DNA of 64,000 nucleotides from Mactromeris polynyma (taxonomy: Eukaryota > Mollusca > Bivalvia > Venerida > Mactridae), in assembly GCA_032209605.1 (NCBI GenBank), contig JASFXZ010000056.1, positions 1,364,001 through 1,428,000 on the forward strand. The letters are read 5' to 3'. Under the pieces are notes generated by a model. That model made no database searches. It saw only the letters and a program-made list of their open reading frames with translations, and was not told the origin of the DNA. The first letter of the stretch is position 1. Each line of letters starts with the position of its first letter. This document shows, piece after piece, positions 54,790 through 64,000 of this stretch. The position numbers and the translations under genes are program-made.

Positions 54790-56300
54790 TGGATTCTAGA
54801 GCGCTGAATCGCCATCATATATATCGCATAACATATCAGAAATCAGTTTCGTTGATTGAACATGATCCGACAAAATATATGGGTAGCTCGGAGTTCTAAA
54901 GGGTTTCAAATCATTCAAGCATTTTCACCATCCATTTGGGCTTAGATATTTTTCGGCAAAAGGATCAAATGTATATTGAGATATTAACTTAATCACTTGA
55001 CGTGGATGTCGACGTTATATGTATCTTATATAATGGTAACCATGGTAACGAATTAATGTGTTTGTTATCGGTTTTATGATAGAATTCTTACTCATCAGAG
55101 GCCAGGCAGATTACCATGGCAACCAGGCGCGAACGTGCATACGAAAATCCAAAATATGCCAACTTTCGTTGTCAAGAATTTAAATTATCTATTAGTATGC
55201 GCGAACAGGTAATCATTTGGTAACCTAATGGTTCAACATTAACATCTGTCATCGGTTATTATAGCATTTATAAATTTTAACATCAGATTTAAAAACATCA
55301 ACATATATCAACCTATGGTTAGCGTCCACTTAAAAAACAATACAAACCCACTTGAAAATCTTTTCAAACCCACAACATCTCTGTCTGTCAACACTCAGAC
55401 ATTATTCACACAAACAAATTTAGGATTGAAGGGAATCAAGTATCTCGTGCTTGGGAATTAAGGAATTCGGGAAGTATCGTTTTGTAAGTGTATATTGTAT
55501 ATTCTAATGCATATTGTATTGGGCCGCTTACATCGTCAACACAAATATCGAAAGTATGGTAGGGTCAATGTGATATTAGTGTCACGAGACAAACCATTGA
55601 TGTAGGTTCAAGGACGCTGTCATACGCTGACCATATCGATAATTATCAAAATGTGAATGAATATTCAACAATGTAGATGTCATCTAATGGTACAATATTC
55701 CCGAAAATATCAGTCCAGTCTAAGCCTATTTGAAATATAGCCCGTTAATAATAATGTGCGCGCGAGTGTCGTCCATCTCATAGCCAACAGTAATTTGTAT
55801 TTGGGGCTCAGGGGGGTGTATTTTATTGGCTGAACTTTCTATACATCAAAAAAAAAATCCCGAATATTTGAGTTTGCGAATGATCTTAATAGAAACCTTT
55901 TGGTGATATCGAGCCTGTCTCTAAACATTACACAGTAATATCGGGAGGTAACACGCAAATACGTTTTACAATTGACCTTTGAGAAATATATATTGCCATA
56001 TTTGGGTTCAATGAATGTTCAGATAAATTTGTCACTTTCATAAAGAAAAACAAACAAGAAAGAAAAACTTTTTGAAATTTATTTTTGAAAGCAATTAACA
56101 TCACAATGCTTCACAAGTTACGGGGAAAAAAATATTCACGCAAATATTAAAAAATACCAAATGTAATTTGACAGAAAAATCCAACTAAAAAATAACTATG
56201 TATAATATGATGTTTAATTACACAATCGTAGGTAAATAATAACATGGTAAGGTTCTATAATTAATTAAGAAATAAAATCATGTTTGAGAAACACGAACAA
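54790..56300. other. Intergenic region without a recognised gene
   Basis: AT-rich; nothing with coding, RNA or clear repeat character. Confidence 0.4.
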
Positions 56301-56309
56301 TCGGTCAAT

Positions 56310-56384
56310 GGCGCTACCGGGAATCGAACCCAGGTCTAGGACTGCCGGTCCGTTATGCTAACCACTACACACAGCGACTTGACG
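56310..56384 (-). repeat. tRNA-like sequence (SINE head or tRNA pseudogene)
   Basis: On the minus strand GTAGTGGTTAGCATAACGGA and GGGTTCGATTCCCGGTAGCG resemble A and B boxes. By eye the anticodon stem has only a five-base loop and the acceptor stem mispairs. Confidence 0.45.
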
Positions 56385-56529
56385 TCATTTTCGTGTAAAT
56401 TTATCATATATAAATTTATGATTAAGGTAAACTACAAGAGTCAAATATATGCAAGTTCCACATAAAGAGGTAAAATAGTATTTTCAGATATTTTGTTTCA
56501 TTGAGTAAAAGCCATTTTAAACATATTTA

Positions 56530-56768
56530 TGAGTTACAGATGGCGGTTAGTTGACAAATCCAATTGTCCTGGAATTAATTATCAACCAGTACTAACTTGC
56601 CCTTACTCAAGCAGCTGACATTTACCCTACATGTATCAGAGATGGAGAACAAATTATCGTAGCTACACGCAACAAGAGAACATGACCTGCGGGTCCGTGG
56701 ATCGAACCCAGACCTCCTGGGTGACAGCTCAGCTCTCTATACCAACTGAGCAAACCGGAGGGGCTATT
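56530..56768 (-). mobile_element. SINE, 'CCAGTACT' family, complete with tRNA head
   Basis: GGCGGTTAGTTGACAAATCC, AACCAGTACTAACTTGCCCT and, at the far end, GTGGATCGAACCCAGACCTC with TATACCAACTGAGCAAACCG (minus-strand A and B boxes). Confidence 0.7.
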
Positions 56769-56769
56769 T

Positions 56770-58262
56770 TTTGTAAGACATTTTTCACCTGTGTTTCTTA
56801 ACCTTTCAATTGCTTCATGTTTGACGCCATTAAAAACGCAACTAACTGAACAATGCGTCATTTTGTTCTTGTTCTTTATTAAACTCCAATACATAGTTCT
56901 CACATCTACAATATTTACCTCCCTTGTTCAGAATTGTCGGCCATTTTGATTGGCAAATTTCCAGGCAGTTTATTGGGAATATAATGTAAACGATGATAAA
57001 CTAATCCGATATATAAAAAATAACTGATTCATTATGCTCGTATGGACATTTGGCTCACTAAGTTGAAGACAAAGTGGTTGTCACATGCAAATTTTCTTGG
57101 TATTTTTCTCAAGTATCAGTTTTGCCTATCAAAATGGCCGACAGTTAAGAACAAGGGAGGTAAACATTGTAGATGTGGGATCTGTGTAATATCTTTTATT
57201 TCTTTATTGATCAATTTTATGAAATTATCCTTGAGCAATAAAGAATATTTCTGCATTTGTATTGTCACATTATCTATGCACAATTTTTTTTTAATGCGTT
57301 TTTAATGGCGTTAGGTATATTAGCTCATCTTGGGAATAAATATTTTAAAAGTTATTTCAATGGTACAGAGCTTAAAAAATGCAAATCAGTGATATAAACA
57401 AGTTATCAATGTACATTAAACACCTTTAAGAACATGTCAACAAGTAAAAACTTTTGTGACAAAAGGAATTATAATTCAGCCATATAAAGTATGTATCCTA
57501 CCCAGTAAACCTCGGGTATTTTAGACAGATTAGTCACAGATTTGTTTTCATATACAGTATGTTCAGTTATATCGCAAAGGACGCAATTTTTTTTTTAATT
57601 TATCAATAATGATGTCTTTTATTTTTTAAAAATTATCAAAAAAAAATAAAATCAGTTCAGAGCCAATACATTTGGTCAGTGATTTTGAACACAAATACGA
57701 CTTTATGCAAAGTTGTAAGGAAATCTTAATCCGCATATAACTGATAGTGTTTTATTAACAAAATATAATGATTCAAATTATACTGATCAAAAGTGCTAAC
57801 CCACCAGAACTATTTCACAAAGTTTTTAAAAATTATAATATTCTGTTGATTTTGATTGCAGTAAGCTGTATAACTACCCCAAAAGTTTATGAAAATCTGC
57901 AAAAATCGCATCCATTTTTACAGATCATTTTGTCATAATGTAGTGAAGATCCCCACAGCGAAAAAAATGGCCGGTTAGCATATTTGACAAGTAGATCTAT
58001 ATACTGTTGAAAAGTACAACTTATTACTTAATCAGCAAACTTAAATAGATATTGATCATTCTACTAATTATAAGCTATACCTACGCAAAAAATAGATATA
58101 AGTTAATGATAAGAATTGATAAATAACATTCAAATAATTCGAATAAATTTGTAATACAGACGACAAACGTGGCATTACAACACGTCGTATAATAAATATT
58201 TATGTCCCGACATTTCCTCAAATTCATGTCATAGAAAACAATCGAAACGTAAAACTTTTCTC
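56770..58262. other. Region downstream of the aminopeptidase, no gene recognised
   Basis: Contains an inverted pair AATATTTACCTCCCTTGTTC (56911) and AACAAGGGAGGTAAACATTG (57151) with TTAAAAACGCA/TGCGTTTTTAA words further out, perhaps a hairpin MITE spanning about 56825-57310. Confidence 0.45.
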
Positions 58263-58264
58263 AA

Positions 58265-58362
58265 CACAAGAATGCACCGGAATGTACCGGGATTTACCGG
58301 AATGTCCCGGGATTTGCCGGAATGTACCGGGATTTATCGGAATGTACCGGAAGAACGGTAGT
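58265..58362. repeat. GGAATGTACCG/GGATTTACCG tandem repeat in the aminopeptidase 3' UTR
   Basis: About nine 10-11-bp units, starting directly after the stop codon (minus-strand view). A similar block lies at 58980-59065. Confidence 0.8.
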
Positions 58363-58441
58363 TTAAAACCGACTTTCTACTTTTTGTCCTAACCATTTTA
58401 AAATGGAGTCGTAGTTACGTTTCGTCCATCCTATATTTGCT
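58363..58441 (-). CDS. M1 aminopeptidase last exon
   Basis: ANIGWTKRNYDSILKWLGQ, the typical 'N..W...n...i..WL' C-terminus, then KVESRF and stop TAA at 58365-58363. Acceptor TTTTAG. A GGAATGTACCG-type tandem repeat begins directly after the stop. Confidence 0.85.
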
Positions 58442-61400
58442 CTAAAAATAAAAAAATATATTAAATAAATAAATATATAATATTAATTAAATACAGGCTG
58501 CTCACATAAGACATACTCGCGTTACAAATGAATCAAACAATATACATGTACATATTGTATCAAGTACTACCAACATTAACGTGATACACAAAGCGATTCC
58601 CGCGCTAACAATAAGATGCGTCCATTTCATTTGAACTGAAATATGTACTTAACACCTATTTTATTTGACCACAGAACATGGTGAAAGTGGTAGCTTGTTA
58701 AGCAGTCAGCTGCAATTTGCATTTGTTACTAAACAAAATTCATTTAAAACTCACTTAAAGACCATTTTCATGGTTTTGCTCTTTATTCAACCTCAATATT
58801 AAGACCATCTCAATAATAAGACAAAACATTCCAGTCTATTTTCACTGTTTTGCTCTTTATAATATCTTAATATTAAGACCACCTCAGTATAAAGACCAGT
58901 TTTCAAGGGTCCCAAGGGTGGTCTTATTATTCAGGTTTTACTATACTTCTTCCTTTGTTTCATTACGTAAAACATTTCTCAACAAAAGAATGCACCCGAA
59001 TGTGCCGGGATTTACCGGAATGTCCCGGGATTTGCCGGAATCTATCGGGATTTACCGGAATTTCTAAATTTAGTATATTGGCGTTCCTGCTCAGTATTTT
59101 CAATTCGAATAATATTTACATGTAGGAGTATTTTAAAGAAACTCAAAACATTCTTATTTTTGTATTTACAAAATACATATACGTTCGTAAAAACACGTGA
59201 TTTTTGTTGGGGGCAACTGAAACCTCAAAATTAAGACCATAATTGGTGAAGTTCGTAGCGTAATTTATAAGGTGGTCTAATTATCGAAGAAAAATTAAAC
59301 TGGAACATGGAAATACACTCTTATTAATGAGTCGGTCTTACTTTCAAGATGGTCATTAAGTGAGGCTTTACTGTGCATAATAGCTGAAATTACTGACACC
59401 TTATCAGTCGTCCCAAATGATAGGCATTGTCAGTATCCAGGCTTTTGATAACTAGACTATCTAGCTTTTAAACAGAAATGACGTCATACTTTTGTGATAA
59501 TGACCCTTGGGTGATAACCTATCATATCACACCTATCTGGGATCAGTAACTTCAAGTGGGCGTTAAATCTTCATAATATTTCATCACAAATGAAGACATT
59601 GTATATTTAATTACGATACACGATAACAGGAATCAACCACAGGCATGTGAAAAAATCTGGCTGAAAGATAAACAAGTTTAAATAACTTTAAGGTGTCAGA
59701 AGTTTTTTGGTTGCAATTACAACAAATTCAAGTACACATGTACTAAGAATATGACACGTACCGTATTAGTGCCAATGCACTGTCAGCTCCCTTCCTGGCC
59801 CCTTTTGGGGGTTTGTCTCTAAACAGTTGATCCAACTATAATATATGAAACAAGCTTTAACTAATTCAAACAGTATATGACTGGTTGACACATTCTATGA
59901 CTTGTTGACACATCATATGACTGGTTTACATATTGTATGACTGGTTTACACATTATGTGATTGGTTAACGCATTATATGACTGGTTTACACATTATGTGA
60001 TTGGTTAACGCATTATATGACTGGTTTACACATTATGTGATTGGTTAAAACATCATATGACTGGTTAACGCATTATGTGATTGGTTAACGCATTATATGA
60101 CTGGTTTACACATTATGTGATTGGTTAAAACATCATATGACTGGTTTACACATTATGTGATTGGTTAACGCATTATATGACTGGTTTATACATTATGTGA
60201 TTGGTTAAAACATCATATGACTGGTTAACGCATTATGTGATTGGTTAAAACATTATTTGACTGGTTAACGCATTATGTGATTGGTTAAAACATTATATGA
60301 CTGATTAACGCTTTATGTGACTGGTTAACACATTATATGACTGATTTACACATTATATGACTGATTAACCATTATATTATTGGTTAACATTATATGACTG
60401 GTTAATACATTACATGACATATTAACACATTATATGACTGATTAACCATTATATTATTAGTTAAACATTATATGACTGGTTAATACATTACGTGACATAT
60501 TAACACATTATATGACTGATTAACCATTATATTATTGGTTAAACATTATATGACTGGTTAATACATTACATGACATATTAACACATTATATGACTGATTA
60601 ACCATTATATTATTGGTTACCATTATATGACTGGTTAATACATAACATGACATATTGACACATTATATGACTGATTAACCATTTTATTATTGGTTAAACA
60701 TTATATGACTGGTTAATACATTACATGACATATTAACACATTATATGACTGATTAACCATTATATTATTAGTTAAACATTATATGACTGATTAATACATT
60801 ACATGACATGTTAACACATTATATGACTGATTAACCATTATATTATTGGTTACCATTATATGACTGGTTAATACATTACATGACATATTAACACATTATA
60901 TGACTGATTAACCATTATATTATTGGTTAAACATTTTATGACTGGTTAATATATTACATGACATATTAACACATTATATGACTGATTAACCATTATATTA
61001 TTGGTTAAACATTATATGACTGGTTAATACATTACATGACATATTAACACATTATATGACTGATTAACCATTATATTATTGGTTAAACATTATATGACTG
61101 GTTAATACATTACATGACATATTAACACATTATATGACTGATTAACCATTATATTATTGGTTAAACATTATATGACTGGTTAATACATTACATGACATAT
61201 TAACACATTATATGACTGATTAACCATTATATTATTGGTTAAACATTATATGACTGGTTAATACATTACATGACATATTAACACATTATATGACTGATTA
61301 GCCATTATATTATTGGTTAAACATTATATGACTGGTTAATACATTACATGACATATTAACACATTATATGACTGATTAACCATTATATTATTGGTTAAAC

Positions 61401-63597
61401 ATTATATGACTGGTTAATACATTACATGACATATTAACACATTATATGACTGATTAACCATTATATTATTGGTTAAACATTATATGACTGGTTAATACAT
61501 TACATGACATATTAACACATTATATGACTGATTAACCATTATATTATTGGTTAAACATTATATGACTGATTAATACATTACATGACATATTAACACATTA
61601 TATGACTGATTAACCATTATATTATTGGTTAAACATTATATGACTGGTTAATACATTACATGACATATTAACACATTATATGACTGATTAACCATTTTAT
61701 TATTGGTTAAACATTATATGACTGGTTAATACATTACATGACATATTAACACATTATATGACTGATTAGCCATTATATTATTGGTTAAACATTATATGAC
61801 TGGTTAATACATTACATGACATATTAACACATTATATGACTGATTAGCCATTATATTATTGGTTAAACATTATATGACTGGTTAATACATTACATGACAT
61901 GTTAACACATTATATGACTGATTAACCATTATATTATTGGTTAACACATTATATGACTGATTAACCACTCTTATTAAATGTAGGAATGCATAAGTAGAAA
62001 AACAAAGCAATATAATGCAATAAGATTTTAATAATGAAGAAAATTTAATTGCTGTGATGGGCACATACACTGTTTTTATTTATCTTACATAGTACTGAAT
62101 TGAAAAGGGAGATTACCTGTCGCAGCTCAAACTCTGAGTTGATATACGCAGTTACGTCCCCTATCATCTCTCGGATAATGAACGTATCACCTCCAAATCT
62201 AAAAAGTACAGTATGACCAATAAAAGTAGAGCTGTCATTGCTTCGGTAAAATGCATATCAACGATATCGATATATCGGATGAGACATATCGACGACATAT
62301 CGATATATCATGTATCGTTTACTAAAATGCCAGTAACATGCTTGCTATTCATGATTTCATAAATTTTCACTGAAATATGCATTTTCTAACTTTGACCATC
62401 TTGCTTCCTCATGAAGTGCGTACTTTCTTGTAAAATAAATAAGAAAAAATCTGAATAATCTTCAGATATTTGTTTTACGTACGGCGAAGTTTTAGACAGT
62501 CTTTTGACATCACAAGGCTTCAAATTTTAGATGAATTTGGGAGCCGTTTTCAGGCCTGCATTCATTATTTATAAGAATCGATTATTTAAACATATGTATC
62601 GATAATCGATCGACAGACAAATATCAATGATACATTTCGTGTAAGAAATACACATATACATTATTGATATAAGTAACAACAAAGAGCAAAATCAAGGGAG
62701 GTAATTTATAGTGAATGTACGCAGTTTCGAGGGCAGTTTGTCAAGAGTTGTCGTTCCTGGGAGGGAATATATGTTAAAATTGCATGGAAGGAATTTTAAA
62801 GAAGCTCTAAGCAGGGAGTCACTCAAGAAAGGTGTCGATACGGAATCTGTCAACGAATGATTCTTACTTTTCATTCAGATCGTCCCATCGAGTCATCAAG
62901 AAATGTAGAGCGATCATTCGACCAAGCGGTGTATGGGTAAAATATCCCATGACAAATCGTACGTCCTGCATCTTAATTTTATTTTCATCGAAAATCCAGT
63001 TGGCATACCTGTAATATGATTTGATATTTGATAGTTTGGTACTTTGAAACAGTAAATCAAATCAAATGAAAAAAGTGTCATTGCAATTCGATAGTACTGC
63101 ATGAACAGGTACTTGCCCTTCGTCATTTAACATAGTAACATGCTATCACGTGGTATGCTGTGGAAAATCTGATTAAACAATTGACCGAAACTATCCGAGT
63201 ATTAACGAATATCATGTTATCTCGAAAATTGATTACTCGAATCTAAAAATTAAACTGAAAGGCCAAAAATATATAGTAATACATTATGATGATTCAAAAA
63301 CATTGGTAGACCCGTCGTTTTCATACTTTAATACAGTCATCACAAAATAATACTATCAGACATGTAAATAGTTAGATAATGTTTGTTGCCATGGATACAC
63401 AAATCCTCAAAACTAGGATTGAATATTACCTCCAAAGTAACCATGGTTTCTGGGTGTGAGCGAGAGCTTCCATCAACATCTCTCGTTCTGATGGAGAATT
63501 TGTCTCCTGCGATTTTATCCACACGTGGTCCCATTCATCCACGCTCCCTTCTCTGACCCCTACAGCATATATCACCTGGGAGAAATCAGTTGGAAGT
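58363..63597 (-). CDS. M1-family zinc aminopeptidase, C-terminal exons (5' part beyond window)
   Basis: Five exons join in frame: 63430-63597, 62868-63008, 62117-62198, 59762-59835, 58363-58441 (544 nt, 180 residues plus stop). The peptide matches the helical C-terminal (ERAP1_C) domain of M1 aminopeptidases: VDEWDHVW, SEREMLMEALAHTQKPWLL, then DVRFVMGYFTHTPLGRMIAL..W, FGG..., NSEFELRQLDQLF, and the ending RANIGWTKRNYDSILKWL. The HExxH active site and gluzincin motifs would lie upstream outside the window. M1 enzymes trim N-terminal residues from peptides, usually as type II membrane or secreted proteins. The fourth exon here (74 nt) lies at the edge of a satellite-filled intron. Paralogue identity (APN, ERAP or TRHDE type) cannot be settled from this fragment. 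Confidence 0.86.
58745..58948. mobile_element. pogo-like MITE
   Basis: AAACTCACTTAAAGACCATT at the left and TTCAGGTTTTACT at the right, with two TTTTGCTCTTTAT blocks. In the last aminopeptidase intron. Confidence 0.62.
58980..59065. repeat. Second GGAATGT/GGATTTACCG block
   Basis: AATGTGCCGGGATTTACCGG and AATGTCCCGGGATTTGCCGG match 58265-58340 almost exactly, including the preceding TTTCTCAACA. Confidence 0.8.
59216..59372. mobile_element. pogo-like MITE
   Basis: CTGAAACCTCAAAATTAAGA at the left and AAGTGAGGCTTTACTG at the right; diverged interior. Confidence 0.6.
59762..59835 (-). CDS. M1 aminopeptidase exon (second from last, 74 nt)
   Basis: Too short to appear as an open frame on its own. 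LDQLFRDKPPKGARKGADSA continues the preceding exon in frame (phase 0) and supplies the GxxA...A...I segment expected before the terminal ANIxW motif. Acceptor TTATAG, donor GTACGT, phase 2. Confidence 0.8.
59876..61970. repeat. 78-bp satellite (2.1 kb) filling an aminopeptidase intron
   Basis: From about 60370 a 78-bp unit (TAACACATTATATGACTGAT, then TAACCATTATATTATTGGTT and a GACTGGTTAATACATTACAT part) repeats about 20 times with few changes. From 59876 to 60360 the array is shorter-period, alternating ATTATGTGATTGGTTA and CATATGACTGGTT words of about 20-22 bp. It occupies most of the intron between exons 62117-62198 and 59762-59835. Confidence 0.95.
62117..62198 (-). CDS. M1 aminopeptidase exon (third from last)
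   Basis: FGGDTFIIREMIGDVTAYIN then SEFELRQ, matching the segment ending '..t..eL.ql' of M1 C-termini. Acceptor TTTTAG, donor GTAATC, phase 0. The 2.3-kb intron that follows is almost wholly satellite. Confidence 0.85.
62868..63008 (-). CDS. M1 aminopeptidase exon (fourth from last)
   Basis: Begins RYANWIFDENKIKMQDVRF and contains GRMIALHFLMTRWDDLNE, the helical-repeat region. Acceptor TTACAG, donor GTAAGA, phase 2. Confidence 0.86.
63430..63597 (-). CDS. M1 aminopeptidase exon (fifth from last)
   Basis: GSVDEWDHVW and EREMLMEALAHTQKPWLLW match the family's 'W..vw..y....s.kE.l..AL..t..pwLL' block. Acceptor TTCCAG, donor GTAATA, phase 2. Confidence 0.86.
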
Positions 63598-64000
63598 CTG
63601 GAAAAGATTAACATATATATTCAGCGAATAGAGCTTCTGAGCAATGTATATTATCATAATGCAAAATCATCAGTAACCGTTCCAAATGTAAAATATGTCC
63701 GCTCATTGTGTGAATATTATCATTACTTAATGTAAAATTCGTCAGTTCCTTTTAAAAAATAATGATATTAAAGTTTTTCTACGTCAAATGTGCTTTATGT
63801 ATATACATATGTATGTGTATGTGTGTGTGTGTATATATATGTGTATATGTGTGTTCATGTATATATGTATGTATATGTATGCATATATATATTGGTTAAT
63901 GACATGTATACAGTATGCTGATATGTTGTGCAATTTTGATGATGTTGTTTTTGTTAATGATTTCTTGAAATGTTAAAATATTCATTATATCCATCTATAT
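63598..64000. other. Aminopeptidase intron with (TG/TA)n microsatellite
   Basis: A TATGTGTATATG-type microsatellite spans about 63788-63892. The next upstream exon is not in the window. Confidence 0.6.

Overview
The window is AT-rich, repeat-laden nuclear DNA from an animal. Its genes are split by spliceosomal introns, it contains many short non-autonomous DNA transposons, tRNA-derived SINEs, LINE 3' ends and a dozen tandem arrays, and its best-supported genes are AA15 lytic polysaccharide monooxygenases (LPMOs). The combination suggests a bivalve or another lophotrochozoan; this is inference and no species can be named. There is no bacterial, organellar or viral gene structure.

Three genes are supported, all on the minus strand and read right to left. 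(1) 63597-58363: the last five exons of an M1-family zinc aminopeptidase (ERAP1/APN-like C-terminal domain); its 5' part lies beyond the right edge. (2) 46568-31276: a complete ten-exon AA15 LPMO gene ('LPMO-B', 620 aa) with signal peptide, catalytic domain and five six-cysteine modules on Thr/Pro-rich linkers. (3) 26767 to beyond position 1: a second AA15 gene ('LPMO-A', at least 999 aa) with five small exons for the catalytic domain, a 19.6-kb first intron, and a very long last visible exon (2290-1) that encodes a Ser/Thr/Gly/Asn-rich repetitive tail and runs off the window. All splice junctions were placed by hand on GT/AG and reading phase, and every exon joins in frame.

LPMO-A and LPMO-B are divergent head-to-tail paralogues. 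LPMO-B keeps the histidine brace (H21, H108). LPMO-A has Glu where the second brace histidine should be, a poor signal-cleavage context before its putative His1, and lacks two cysteines. It may be a pseudo-LPMO converted to a structural or carbohydrate-binding role with a silk- or mucin-like tail.

The rest is introns and intergenic DNA. It holds a large family of TA-flanked pogo/mariner-like MITEs (CAGTAAAACCTC ends), a second pogo-like family with 'TTATTCGA' ends, a roughly 220-240-bp MITE family with GAGCGC ends, two TTAA-flanked piggyBac-like elements, long-hairpin MITEs, three SINE families, LINE remnants, and tandem arrays with periods 4, 12, 22, 25, 27, 29, 36, 41, 49, 54, 78 and 120 bp. 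Many long open frames are artefacts of these arrays. Between 46569 and 58362 I see no convincing gene.
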